Assembly: GCF_024713945.1 (NCBI RefSeq)
Contig: NC_134677.1
Span: forward strand, 4,157,001-4,221,000
Length of the DNA: 64,000 nucleotides
DNA from: Dermatophagoides farinae
Lineage: Eukaryota > Arthropoda > Arachnida > Sarcoptiformes > Pyroglyphidae
Direction of reading: 5' to 3'
Shown here piece after piece: positions 10,934-25,300 of the stretch (positions are counted from its first letter, which is position 1; every line of letters starts with the position of its first letter). Made by a program: the position numbers and the translations under genes. Below the pieces are notes generated by a model. It was given only the letters and a program-made list of their open reading frames with translations, was not told the origin of the DNA and made no database searches.

Positions 10934-13900
10934 ATGAGTACGACAACATCGATGATTTATCTAAACAACAGTCATCATTGCTGTAATAAAGGTGATCATC
11001 ATCATCAGCCATCATCAACAATGGCCTTATCCCAACAGCTGCAACGACCATCAACAATACGTTGTCAACGTCGTAATTCATTACCTCGAATGAGTTCGAT
11101 GGTCAAGAATAATTTATACAGTAAACATCCTCATCAACATCATCAGGATTATTGTTCATCATCGAATATCGGATACCATCATCAACAAACAGTTGGTCAT
11201 CAAGCACATGCATCAGCTATATCATTGCAATACATATCACAATATCTAGCCACACCGGATACATTAATATTGTCCGAAAAATTACTTGCAAATGTAGCTG
11301 CTCAAAATAATTTTTGTTGCTCAAATACTGGTATTAATGATAAATGTCATAATAACCACCATTATTACAATCTAAACCAGACGTCAGCTCAACAACAACA
11401 ACATCATCGCCACTATTATCATCAAAATAATTCAAACCATACGCCAGATACATCCGATTCTATAGTAGATGCTGCAACAGCTCAATTGGAAGAAATAATA
11501 CGACTCTGTCGAACATTACAAAAGAATCCAAATCTGGGGCAATTATCATCATCATCATACACCAATAATACGGGTTCTGTCATGAATGATTTGTTGCCGA
11601 CATCATCATCATCAACTTCAACAGATGATAAATATCATTGTTCATCATCTATCTGTAATAAATCGACAAAATGTCGATGTAATGATGATTGTATACGATA
11701 TTTTCTACATTCAAATTCGAATCAAAACTATTTACAGCAAACAAATTGTGAATGGAATTCCATTGAATCATCAACAATAAAAACTAATCATAAAATTGAT
11801 AAAAACAACGAACCAATCATTCATGATGAACAACAGCATAATTTAATGCTGTTGCCTATTACCGGTATTGATGAAACTGGTCATAGTAATGATAATCATA
11901 AGGATAACAACTTGACGGCCAAAAGTATTAATCATTGGTATGAACTGCATACAAATATGAAAAAATCACCACCACTATTGATCAATGACCTTAGGCTTAA
12001 CCATCATCACGTTGATCATGATCAAGCTTTTGATGATCATCATAATGTTAAATGCCAAGTGTTAATCGATGATCATAACATTATGGAAATTCAAAACTAT
12101 GAACATCCTAAACAAAGAAAAAAACAACAAATTCATTTTGAAAATAAAACGGCCGAATTTAAACCAATATTAGCATCACCAACAAAATCAAAATCATCGA
12201 CACCTCCTACTTCGTCTATTCCACAATATTCGAATATTGATGCATCCTCAACCACAGCAAGTATTGTGGCTACCAATAAAAGCAATGATGACGTCCTAAC
12301 ATTGAATGGCAACGGCATTATTAATAATAATAGCAATCGTTTAGTCGTTACCAAGTTGGTTGCCAAATTTGAAGAAAAATCCTCACCGCATTCTGTAACA
12401 TCGTCTTTGTCGCAAACGTCTTCATTGAAACAGAACAATGATGACGGTAATGATCACGAAGATAATAATGGTAAAAATAATACTATCATACATAATAATA
12501 ATAAACTTTTTAATTTGAATCGTGACGACAACATCAACGAAAATGACAAACGTGTCCCTATCCAATTACCGTTACAATCAACGATAATATTGTCAGATTC
12601 ATCATCATCATTATCATCACCACCATCATCGACAACAAAGCCTAAATTGAAACTTAAACCAAAACCGCCACCGAAGCCAGTATCTCTAACTTTGTTATCA
12701 ACTACTATATCTCCTGCGACAGTAACAACGACAACCATATTGTCGACGGCAGCTTTATTGAATGAAAATAAATCCTTTGGTCTGTCAAACAGCATCAGTA
12801 GTGACAACGCCAACAAATTGTCACCTAAACCATCGAAAGCGATAAACGATAATCAGCAAAAAGGCGAGAGCAACATCAACGACGTCATTTCGTTTTCAGT
12901 TGGTGATCGTGAGAACCATGCGACAGAAATATCCTCATCAGTATTGTTAATCAAGGATTTAGAATCTCACGGTTTACATGGTGATAATCAAATCTTGACC
13001 AATGTTACGATTAATACCACAAATAATGTATCATCATCTATCGATAATATTAATAGTTATAATGATGATGATGATGAAATTAACGACCAACATGCACAAA
13101 TTGCAGACTCATCATCCATTGTAAATGCCACGACAACCACATCGATTGTTCAAAAAAAACATCAACAACAATCAAATCGATTTTCTTTAATACAATTGCC
13201 ACAAATAACCGATTTGGATCAAGTAGACATGGAGGATCAATCATCCGAATCAAATAACGATAAATTGTTGGATGAAAAGACCAATAACAATAATAATGAC
13301 GATAATGATAACAAAAAATGTCAAAGCTATTGTTGCTGTTATTGTTGTTGTCCGAATACATCGGGTTCCTATTGTACTGATGTTATACACAATTGCAACA
13401 ATAAATTATTGGGCATTGATCTATCTAAAATTAAAGCGAAAACAATTATCAATACAAATCCCGTTTCAAAACCTCAATCGAATATACGACAAGTAAATGA
13501 TGAATTATCTGGTAAGTTGAATTGAATCGATTTTTTTCAATTTGTTATTATTCAAAAATTTAATCGATAGATCGGTTTCATACTAATTCATTTGAATAAT
13601 TTGAGTTATGATCAATTTTCATACAATTGACCAAATCATTATAGAATAATTATGAATCTCTAACTTAGTCTATTAACGAAAGAAACAAGATAAATGAATT
13701 TAGCTGCTTACTAATGAAATTCTTTTTTTTCAAAATTCGCATCATCCTCCACTTTTTTCTTGTTTTTTTTTCACTAATCATCAACATGATAAATGATTTG
13801 CATTATGCCGCTTTACAAATCATGACTGAAACTTTGTTTTCGATTCATGAAATTTCATGTATATGTGTGTGTGTGTGGGCGCAATAAGTCTGTTGTCTTT

Positions 13901-16900
13901 TTATTTTTTTTTTCTCATACATATGATTCTTTCCATCTATGACATTGCAGCTGATGTTGATCTCGTAGGTAAACTAGATTATTCAAATTTTTAAAAACAT
14001 TCTATTTTAATCACTTGTATTTGTTTGTTTGTTTGTTTCTATTGATTGCGAAACAACAGCAACAACAATTGCGCTCCTGATTACAAGAAACAAGAACAAC
14101 ATTCTTTGATCATTTTCAAAAGAATGAAAAAAAAATTATATAAACAAATCTTCAACCAAACAATCATTTTGTTTGATCAATTATTCAGTATTTGTTATTT
14201 CATTTCAATCAATAAATAATTTTTGATTTTTCGGTTTCTGCTATTTTTGGATGAGCACATAGGAGAGATTTTTTTTGCTGGCAAAATTGTTATATTAATT
14301 GGATCACACATATCGATTATTTTATATATGAAATATATGTTCATCGTTTGTTTTTGTTTCATTTCTTTTTGGAGAAGAGGTTAAAACAATTAGACGAACA
14401 GATTATATTCTTTTTCAATTTTTCATCGTGTGCGCGTTTTTTTTTTTTTTTATTTTTTTTTTAATTTTCTTTTAATTCATACTTAGATAATGATAATGTC
14501 CAAGAGTTGATTAATTAAATGTTTTTTTTCGTTTTCTCATTTTATTGTATGTATCAATTAGATGAATGTTTTAAACGATTTTGATATTATATAAAATTTA
14601 TGATGCTACTACATTTTTTTTTGTTACTAGCCAGAGTTTTTTCATTTGAATTTACGATTTTTTTTTTGATATTAAGATTATATATGTTCAATTCATTGGC
14701 GTCATTTTTTTTTCTCGGTAAACAACAAATCGTTAACCAATATATAACGCTTCACATTGAACCCAAAGCTTCTATAGAGAGGATATCATTTCATTCATTT
14801 TCATTTAGAGAGGAAATCCTTTTTTTTTTGAAAAAACAATTTTTTTCCACTTGATTTTTTTGATGGAAAATAATTATGGCCATATCTTTGGATAAATAGT
14901 AGGATTATCTTTATATATTTTTTTCCATTAACATGACCGGGATCATTTTATTCTCAAAAAAAAAATCATTTGACCTTTGTCATACCATCACATCGGATAA
15001 TAAAGAAAATAGCAAGATATCATATAAGATTGAAATTGTCGCCTTGTTTTTTTTAGAAACAATGAAATCATTTTCTTTGAGTTTACAAACATTGTGAAAC
15101 GATATTTTTTCCATTATAATCAACCTGTTGTTTGTTTATTAGTATAGAATATATTTTGGCTATAAGCAACAGATCATCATTTCTATGGTCAATTTTTGTT
15201 TTGTTTTGTTTCATTGAATAATGAAAACTACACATCATCAACTATTTTATAGCTCATTAACAATTAAGATTTTTTTTCGAGCTTAATTTTCATAAAAATT
15301 ATTATGTTAATACATTGAATACCCCGGCTCACAATGTCAGCCAGATTGACTATATATTAGGTTTGGTCATGTTTGTGTGTTGTTCTTTTTTGTCTTCAAA
15401 AACAACAACAAAAAAAATTAACGATTAATGAAAATGGATTTGGTCAATTTTTTTTGTTGGAAAATCTGGTTATAGATTTCATTTTTTAGGTTTTTTTTTC
15501 ACTTTGAAAACCTATAAATAGGATAAAGATTTTTATTTTTTTCCATCTTCATTTCATCACGGAGTATTATTTTTATTATTATTATTATTATTGATGATGA
15601 TGATGATGGCCAATTTTTTCTGTGTATTTTTGCATAAATACACACAATCTCATCATCAACACGATTTGCGTGCATTTTTGTTTCTCTTCTTATAGAACTG
15701 TGAATATAATCCGATTATACCTAGACAACTACTACCTGATGATGATCATCATCAACATCATCATATGGTTTGATCTATTCGGTAGGTCCCCTCAAGGTGT
15801 ATCAACGACAACACCAACAACAACAACAACAATGTACAAATGAATTGATCTAGTTTTTTTTTTGACTACTTGAACAAAAAAAACCATTATTATCATGTCT
15901 ATTTTATACATTTGATAGACAATCATCAACCCAATCATAATTTGATGTAGATTGTATGATGAAAATTTGTTTAGTCTGGATAGATAGATAGATATAATAC
16001 AATAACCTAAATGTTGATGATGATAAAACTTTGGTTGTTCGGTTGACTGGTTGTGTTGTTGTTGTTATTATTATTGTATATTGTGTGTGTAATTCGTGAC
16101 CTGTAGTCATTTGTAGATATATAAAATACTTTGTTGTTGTTTGATATTTTGTTTGTTGGTCATTTTTTTTTTTTTTGCTTAATAGAGAATGAAATATACA
16201 ATTCTACCTATCATCATCATCATTGTCATAATGATAATGGGCCTTTTTTGTCGTTGTATTTTATCAAGTTAATCATAATGTTAATAATAATAATGTTATC
16301 ATCTTTTAATCTTATCCAAAGTCCATGTTATTTATTCTTGTCGATTGTTTTTGTTATTGTCCATTTTTATGTTTTTTTTTATTTTTATCCTGTACATTTA
16401 TCGGTCAAAACGATGAATTTTTTCTTTTGATGTGTTGAGATGTTCCAAACAAAAAAAAAGAAAAGAAAATTATCTCTGGTATTTATGGTTAAGTCATGCT
16501 CGTGATTATTATCGATGATGATGATTAAACAAACAAAATTTAACAATCACAAAATTGTATTCATACCGATAGATGTCATTACTTTCGAAGTTTTTTTCAA
16601 ATTTGCCAATTTCTAAATTTTTATCTTTTACCTATATTTATGAAAGAAATTTCGTTTCGTGCTCAATAACAACAGGTGGTCAACATATGATTTTTTTTAT
16701 CAATCAATATTGAATTAATAATGATAATAATCGGGCTCAATCACCTCGATGAATGAATAAATGAGTGGTGGATCAACCTTGGTAAACGATTCGATTTATG
16801 AATACTCTTTCAATTTTTTCATCGTGTTTATTTATATTATTATAAAATCATCTGAAAAAATGGATAAAAAGTATCCAAAAAGTTTCATGTTCATTTTTAT

Positions 16901-19900
16901 ATATACAAACGGACATTGTTTGTTCTTTTTTTTTAATTTCATATAAAATAATGCCAAAAAAAAGATGTGTACATCTGTCTATGTTTATCAATCTGTATTT
17001 ATTCATTATATGTGTCTGTTATGGAGAATCATCATCATCATTTTTATTTCTGTATTTTGGCATTTCATTCATTTAATTCGGTGTTTGTGTGTGTGGAAAA
17101 AAGCCAGTGAAAACTTTTTGTTAACCGTGTAGTGTGCATGTATGTCTTTTTTCCATTTTTTCATATTACTCGATATATATTCTTTATATTATCACCATTA
17201 TATTTTCAACTATTTTCATCTTTTTTTCTTTCCTTAGAAACTAATTTTAGTCGACCTGCCGCCACATACACACACACACAAACAAATTTTCATCTTGATA
17301 TTCTTCGATGCCGACACAAACATTTATTTGAGAAGAATGATATTTTTATTTGCCAAAGAACATTTTTTTTTTGCCCTTTATCATAAATGATCACAGACAA
17401 ATAGAATTTTAAATTTGAATTGTTTTTTTCGACTCCTTTAGTTTGTGTGTACATTATTCGTATTTCCATGATTGAATGATTTTCACATATTAAAATCGTA
17501 TGTAATAATATAATACTTATATTTCCCGTGTATGTGTTCTGTTTATATATTGATCGCTGTTGTTGATGAAAATCTCACCTCCATAATTATTCATTCAATG
17601 ATGATTTTCTGAAAAAGAACAAAAGATTTTCATTTGTTTTTGATTGTGACTCTTCGGAAAAAAACAAAAACAAAAACAAAAGATCGTTTCGTTAATAATA
17701 AACATTACGATAATGAATTGGTGATATTTAATATATACACTTCTGTATTGTAATCATTGATGATCTTTTTCTTCTTCTTTTTTTTATGTTGGTATAATTT
17801 CTTTTTGTTTTCGTTGTTTTTCTTCTTCCTCTTCCGGTTTCATTTGATTGTATTTTTTTGGTGAGAAATTTTCTTTATTTATTTATATATCTAACACTAA
17901 AAGCTTTTTTTTAAAATTCAGTTTAATTCGACCTATGGCCTTTATGTTTTTGAATTGAAAATTTTTTTTTCTTGTTGCTGAAAAGAAATTCCTGAACTTC
18001 TCTCATGTTATATATTTAATTCAAAATCAAATTCATAATGTAATCATAATCCAAAGCCATTTATGATGAGATTGCCAAATTGAATCCTTCACCAAACTTG
18101 GACATATATTCACTATGTTGCCTTTTTTTCGTATGCCATTAAGTCTAATATGATGAAATTGATTTACGTAATTTTTTTCTCTCTTTCTTTCAATCTTTGC
18201 TTAATAATTTCACATACGAATCCCCTTTTCGGTTAATTTAGCGGTCGCTCAGCTTTTTGTTGTTGTTGTTGTTGAATTGAAAATTGAATGGATGACGACA
18301 GATTGATGTGGAACAGATTGCCGCCATTTTCATTAGTTTTTTTTTAATATTCATTCAATTTTCAATTTGAATGTAAATTACAACCATTTTATGATGTTGT
18401 TTAATGATGATGATGATGATAAAGCCATCTTTCATTTAGTTCTTTTTAGATAGAAATTTCATTTCTATTATTTGAAGAGAGAAAAAAAACCAAACACACA
18501 CACATACATTGAAATTAGATTGATAGGAAAGATTTCTTCTTTTTTTTTTGATTTTAATTATTCTTCGTGTTTCTCATCATGATTTGTTATTTGAAGTATT
18601 AAAGAATTTTTAGTTTTTTTATGTAAAATGTTAATTTTACCTCAATTTATTTGACAGAAACAAAAAAAATCGATTCATTATTATTATTATTATAGCTGTT
18701 CGGTGCAGACAAAGACAAATAATGCAATGTGCAATATGTTCTGTCGTTCTTTATTTCCGTAAATACAAAGTTTCACCTGTTGCATATATCATTTCATTCC
18801 GTTTCGTTTCGGTCTTAATATTATTGTTCATTATATCTACATTTTGCATGTTTTTTCGTTTTTTTTTTGTTGGTTTCGGTTAATAACAAATGACAATTTT
18901 TTAGTTTGAATTTTCTTATAATGAATGGACAAAAAAAAATTGAATAAAATTTCAAATCAACAACAAATTGTGATTGATGGAATGAGATTTTTTACAATTC
19001 AAACTACACCTGTGTTTTCCTTTGTAACCAACAACAACAAAGATAATAGTATTTTAATGTTTACGGTTATATTATTTGTTTGATTTCAAGTTAATTTATT
19101 CATGATTAGATGAAAAATGACCTTTCGAGCAGATTATCATCGTGATTCAATTGATGCTATTCATTGTTTCCAATGTGTATGTTTGTCCGTCTCTTGTATA
19201 GAAGAAAGAAACAAATTGTAAATAATTTTGTTCTCTTTTTCATCATCAGTATCGTCATATATAGTCATTTGGATCTATAGATGATGAGGATGATTTGTGG
19301 CGCCCATTTTTTTCATTTCATTACGTTGCATTTATAATATCATTATATAAATGAATGGATGAAAATGAAATCAATTTATGGAACGTTTTTTTTTCTTTTA
19401 TTGTCAAATAACTTTTTTTTCTCTTTGTATGTGTGTGTGTGTTGGTCCAACTTCAAGTCCATTTTTGGGGATATATAAATGGATAAAAAATGTGTTGGAT
19501 ATGATGATGATGTCCGTTTGAACGATGAATGGCCGATGTTTTTGTTATCATCACTATATTCAAATTACTAAAAATTGTGGCTTTTATTTATTCATTCAGC
19601 CATTTTTTGTCATTTGTCCTATATGTTGCCATTTCATTTGCTAAAGCATCGCCGCCGCATATTTTTTTTACGAAAACAATATGACCAAAATATTGTCTTA
19701 TTTCTTTTTTTTCATTTTTTTTTTTGTTTCATATCCGTGTATGTGTTTTTTAATGTTGGCACGAAAGAAAATCTTATTATATCATATCATCATCAATAGG
19801 CTTCATGAATAAATAAATGAATGAAGAGGAGGGATAAAAAGATAGAATAAATATATACGATTTTATTGAAAGATAAAAAAAATATATTTTCCAAGAAAAA

Positions 19901-22900
19901 TATCATTTTCACATTAAATTATCATAAGATAAGATTTTATTTTCATTTTTGTTTATCTTTATAAATCGGATATGCATCCAAAATCTCATTGGAATGTATT
20001 GATTTTTTGTTTTACAGTTGTTGTTGTTGTTGTTACTTGATATGGTCAATAAGCATAATGAAAGGATTGTCATTTCATAATATAACTCTAATTTATGCAT
20101 ATAGTTTTTTCTCAACTAAACAAATTGAATATTGTAAAACTTTTTGTGCTTGTTGTAAAAATGTGCTATTTTAGAATTGTTTTTTTCCCATTATTATTAT
20201 TTTTATCATAACCTTCATCTATTGATTTATTTGTTTGGTTGAATTTTATTCCATACACGCCATATAAGTGATGATGATGAAATATATATTTGTTGCTTTT
20301 GTCATTTTAATTTTATGATGATGTTTTTTTTTCTCACCATAAACCAATGTGATGATGATTGAAATGAAAATTTTTTCCTTTTTTTTTTGTTAACCTTGAC
20401 ACCTGCATTCGCATTCGACGACAATATTGATATGATTTATTGAATCATTTCTATATATGTACATTTATGGCAATAATTATTTTGTTGTATTTCTCCGAAA
20501 TTTTTATTTTTTTTTTTTTAGTTTGTCATAATGGTTGCCCGAAGAAACATTCGTTGTCTATGTTTTAGGATTATTCAATCAATTTAATTGGTTTGATCAT
20601 TATTTAAAAGTTATCCATCATTATAAGTGGCAACAGTATCTGTTGAATTTTTTTTCCCCAAAGACAATGATCCATCATCAAATGTTTTTATAAACAAAAA
20701 AAAATATCATCGTTCCAGATTAAATTTTTCATTTGAATAGTGCTAAATCCGATTTTCGCATCATTTTCAGAAATTCATTACGATTTTATCAATCAGTATA
20801 ATGATCATTATCATCATTATTATTATGCCACTAAAGTATTATCAATTCAATCATAACAAACAGGAACAGATTGACAAATAATGGTATGCATACAGATGAT
20901 GATTATTATTATGATGATGATGACTGCTGTTGTCAATTATAATTTCCATGATCTATAACGTTATCGTCATCATGACAACAACATGAATATTATTATCGTT
21001 GTTTAGATTGAAATTCATTTCAGATTTCATTTTTTTTTTCATTTGTTTCGGTGATGTTTCTCTGTATATGTGTGTGTGTGTGTGTGTTATCCTTCAAAGC
21101 TTAATTTCATTCCTTCATAGGAAAATAAATACATATAAAATTTTATGTTTTTGTATATTTGAGAAATATGTGTATATGATGCTTGAAGGCAGGTAATGGC
21201 AATGAAGATGAATTGTAATCAACACGCAAGCGGCCGCATCTATGGCAATCTCATCAATTCAATAAGAATGATATTGGTTGTGAAATGAAAATAAAATAAT
21301 AGAAATAAAAACAAGTTTTCATTTGTTGTTTCATGTTTTTTCCTTTCTTTTCCTCACCTCTTTAACCACTACCATTCGACAATCGATCCGGATCGGTAGT
21401 ATTCGATATTTAGCGTAGATGAAATTAAAAATCTGAAAGCATATAGTTGAAGTAGAAAAAAAAGAGACAATATAAAAAATGAAGAGAGAAAAAACATTGA
21501 AAATATCGTATCGTTTTTCGAGAAAGAGAAAGTTAATTTTTTTTTTGTTGTAAGCCATTCTTTTTGGAACATCCATTTCGATTTGGAAAAGAGCTATGTT
21601 GTTATCTTTATGAAATTTTGTCTTTCAATAGAACCAAGTTCGATCAATCGATCCATAAAGATCATCGCTATACATTATTGTCTGTGAATCATTTTAAATA
21701 TGTAAATTTTCATATTCTCTATATGATGTTCATGTTTGTGTTGAAGTCTATGTTGTTGAATTCAATAATGACCGATCTTTCATGTCTTGGTGCTTTTCAT
21801 ATCTGTTGAATATAGAATCGTAAAAGCTAAAAATAAATATCAAACTTCTTATTACTACAGCCATCATTAGAATCTTATTGTTTTGTTCATTCATTTTACG
21901 ATGGAGAATATCCATCATCATCATCATCATCATCAACAACATCAACATCCATTTATCCGGGTTGTAGACTTGTCAATTTGGATGGAATCCAAAAAACTAT
22001 ATACAAATAGTAATTTGATCATGTTTTCTTTATTGCATGTGATATGAATGTGAAATGTTCTGTTCGGGATATTTTTGTTGTATATGAAAACAAGCACACA
22101 AACAACTCACACACACACACACACAGGACCATGATCGACATGATTCATACATCATTCCATTGCCATTTATTTTCATTTGTTTATTGATATTTGAATTACA
22201 TTTAGTTTACAATTTTTATCTCTGTTGCTCACCATACAATGGGTCGGTTTTATTTATTTATTTTTTCGACCAAGTTGATCTATTTGCAAATCAGTATTTT
22301 TTTCCTTATTAATTTTCTTGTTTTTTTTCCATTTAGATTCGAATGCCATTGCCAAGGATGAAAATATACATAATGAATCAAAATCACCGCCATCGCCTAA
22401 ACTAATAACCAAACATAATAAAATTAAATGTCCTGATAACGGTATAACGGTCGATTCGAATCCGAATAGTGTTCTGGTTGTTGTAGCCGACGAAACAAGT
22501 CCAACAGGTTCGAGTGATAACAGCTCATCGGATGAAGGTATTGAGAATCCTGCCGTATTAGATGATGATGAAGACATCGATGATGACGATGATGATCATC
22601 ATCTACGTTTGAATAAATCGAAAAAATTGTCCGTTGTTGATGGTAGTAATAATAATTGCCATTATCATCATCATCATAATCGAAATTATTCATCACATTC
22701 ACACCACCAACATCATTTTAACCATCATAATCAACTTGTTAATCACCATCAACAACAACAACATCAAGATTCACGAAAATCACCAAGCCTATCGTTTAAA
22801 TCAAGTCGAACCATTTCACCATTGTTTCCTAATTCGACCAACCCGGATGATGTTCATCAGGTTGAACGTTTCCTCAACGGTAACAATTCAAAACATTTGA

Positions 22901-24759
22901 ATGTATTGGAACAGGAAGAATCATTATTGTTAAAAGAAATATTCGAATTGGAATCTGAACAATCCGAGCTAGAACTACAACAAACGTCATCAACAACCAA
23001 CTCTTCACAAAACAAACAAACAAATGATGAAGAGGTAGATGAAGAGCTATTAGAATTTCAACGTATAGAGCGGGAAATTAAATTGTCCGAACTACGTAAA
23101 TGTCTTCAGATTGTTCAAAAGCAAATACAAAATTTTAAAAACAAATTAGAACAACCTACTGTCGATAAAATAACGGATAATTTTGATGCAGTTACTATGG
23201 CCACAACAACAACGACATCAAATTCGTCTTATTTAAATGAACAATGCCAATTGAATCAAGCTCAACAAGAAGTACAAAAGTATGCAATCTTTTTATTACT
23301 TTGCCCTATTAATTAATCAATTTTATGATAATTTCTCTCTTTTATATCCCACCCAGTAATATTACCTCGTTGATTAAATCTAAGTCACCTTCATTGGCAC
23401 CGTTAGCTGAATCAGAAAATGATGAAAGTGATTCAAAAGCCGATTCGATTGAGCAAAATCATGAAATAGATCTCAGTGATGATTCGGATGATGGTTCTGA
23501 TAATGATGAAGAAGCTATTGAGATGGCCACAACGGCTACAAAGAATGAGAATGTAAACAAAGACGATTTGGTGAGAAGTTTGGATGATTTACTACATGAA
23601 TCGATTGAAACACGTCTGGAAAAAGTCAATGATCTCAGTGAAAAAGAACAGGAGTCATTCGTTGTGAATGAAGTGAAATCACCAATAGAAGCGAATACCT
23701 CAATAATAAGACGTACAAGTCAATATGACAATGAACTTTCACATGACTGTCGAATGAAACATTTTGGTTATCAACGAAATTTCGATATGTTGATGTTGAA
23801 ATCAGTATATCAGAAACTAGATCTTGACAAACAAAGCAGTCTAAATACTATTAATGATAAACAAAACATTATGAATGCATCGAGTATCAGTAATGAAATG
23901 CTTGAATCAACAACGACAGCTACGGATTCTGAATCCGATTCTATTGTTCTACGGCAACGATCTGCACGATTTCCCGCTGGTCGTACTATTGAATCAACAT
24001 CGAATCTTCAATCACAAGAAGAATTATCAACACATAGTGATCAACCACCCGTACTACGGAAAAGAAATTCGGCCATTTCAGCCAATAGTAGCACAACTGT
24101 TGGTGGCAGCCAACGACCATTAACATTATACATGCCAGCGCCCAATCAAAAAATCAATCTAATCACTCATTTGCATGCATTGGGCCACGATTTAACATCA
24201 TCCATCGTAACGAATCATTTACTATTGACTCCCTATACTTGTTCCGGTTATTTATATAAACATTGTACAAGCGGTGTTGGCAAATGGCGTAAGCGATACT
24301 TTCATTTTGATCGTATGCGTAAAGTATTCGTTTACTATCATGATCGATCACATTTTGAAAAGATGAGACATCCTAAACGTAAATATTATTAAATGTCGAA
24401 TCAATCAAAAATGATACTTAATTGAGTATTTTTCCCTCTATTCAGGTGGCGTATTTTTTGATGAAATCCAAGACGTTTATGTTGATCATACACGTATAAA
24501 TATGAAAAAATTTCTATCCAATTCTGGAACGGATCAACTTTCATCCTCTAATCACCATGGTAAACATGGATCACCAGGAGCTTTAACTAATCCAGCTAAA
24601 CCGGATGGAACACGTTGTGTGTTTGTTGTTTCTACAGCAACGTTTAGCCGTAAATTCATCCTTTCTACTTATACACCGGAATTGATGCGCATATGGATGG
24701 ATGTAATCTTTACTGGAGCTCAAGCTTATCTTCAGGATTTTGATGATCAAATGAATTAA
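10934..24759 (+). CDS. Phldb: LL5/PHLDB homologue: disordered N-terminus, coiled coils, C-terminal PH domain
   Basis: Spliced CDS: 10934-13511, 22337-23279, 23357-24378 and 24446-24759. Phases 1, 2 and 1 agree at every GT-AG junction, giving 1618 aa. Exon 1 (859 codons) is Ser/Asn/His/Gln-rich with no recognised domain and a CCCYCCC cluster near its end. Coiled coils lie at about 1051-1075 and 1094-1132. The PH domain (about 1466-1605) crosses the last intron and carries family hallmarks: GYLYK, W.KRYF.FD, GVFFDEI.DVY.DH, and the terminal helix LMRIWMDVIFTGA, which closely matches the PHLDB1/2 C-terminus. Known family role: PIP3-dependent cortical platform linking CLASP-bound microtubule ends, integrin adhesions and Rho signalling. 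The FHA domain of vertebrate PHLDB proteins is not visible; it is absent or lies upstream. Start is the first ATG of the long exon; an upstream acceptor near 10784 suggests a spliced leader. The 3' UTR has a variant ATTAAA at 24919. Confidence 0.88.
13331..13353 (+). other. Cys cluster (CCCYCCC) in the LL5 N-terminal region
   Basis: Six cysteines in seven residues (about residues 800-806 of the LL5 homologue), with further single cysteines within 20 residues on both sides. Such juxtaposed cysteines are typical S-palmitoylation or metal-binding candidates. It lies in a region otherwise almost free of hydrophobic residues. Function is inference. Confidence 0.4.
13512..22336 (+). other. 8.8 kb intron of the LL5 gene
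   Basis: Bounded by GTAAGT at 13512 and a pyrimidine-rich CATTTAG acceptor ending at 22336. Very T-rich on the plus strand, with many T8-T14 runs, (TG)n at 13865-13878 and 21069-21086, (CA)n at about 22111-22126, and ATT/ATG repeats at about 15565-15608. No nested gene was found on either strand. One 18-nt microexon candidate is listed separately. A small GC-rich patch (GCGGCCGC at about 21229-21236) stands out. Confidence 0.7.
13951..13968 (+). other. candidate 18-nt in-frame microexon of the LL5 gene
   Basis: A tract ending ATTGCAG is followed by 18 nt, then GTAAAC. Spliced with the phase-1 end of exon 1 and the phase-1 start of exon 2 it adds exactly six residues (ADVDLV) without a stop, turning the junction from S-D-S into S-ADVDLV-D-S. 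Length divisible by three and both splice sites present, but short sequences like this can arise by chance. Confidence 0.35.
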
Positions 24760-25300
24760 TTGGCTTCCTGATATATCATGTCGTTTTTTATGATAACATT
24801 CATCTAGTCAACATATACATAAATTGTGACAAAGACGGGAAAAAAAATGTATTCAGACTGAAAATATTTCATACAATAATCCATTCATCTATTCATTCAT
24901 TCATTCATTATGATCATTATTAAACACAAAAGCCATGATGATTATGAAGACAGACACACGCACAGAAAAACATACGGAAAATGTTTTTCTTTATATAACA
25001 AATCTATCATTCATTTATTCATTCTCCTTACAATCAATGATTATATCCTCAAAATCGAAATTTGATATAAACGGAAGTATTCTATTTGTATAAATAGTGG
25101 TCGCCAACTTTTTTTTTTGTTCTCTAGCTGTAATTGAAGCACATCTATTAACCTGATGATTTATGCAATTTTTTTTAGAAAAATGAATACCATGATCAAT
25201 GAAATTGAATGATTTTTTTTTATCAAAAAAAATGTATATATAGTCGATAAGGAGAGATAATCAAAAAATAAGAAATTGTTGAAGTCGATAACGACTAACA
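24760..25300. other. convergent intergenic spacer
   Basis: Between the stop of the LL5 gene (plus) and the stop of the ABC transporter gene (minus), so it should hold both 3' UTRs. ATTAAA at 24919-24924 is the best plus-strand poly(A) candidate; no canonical minus-strand AATAAA was found close to 25301. An ATTC repeat lies at about 24890-24908. Confidence 0.5.

Noticed and set aside
12133-12816. minus-strand ORFs opposite LL5 exon 1
   Set aside because: Antisense shadows of a repetitive codon pattern in the coding exon.
22318-22336. apparent start of the second LL5 coding block (TTG upstream of the acceptor)
   Set aside because: This is intron sequence: the pyrimidine tract and AG at 22335-22336 form the splice acceptor, and the frame joins exon 1 in phase 1.
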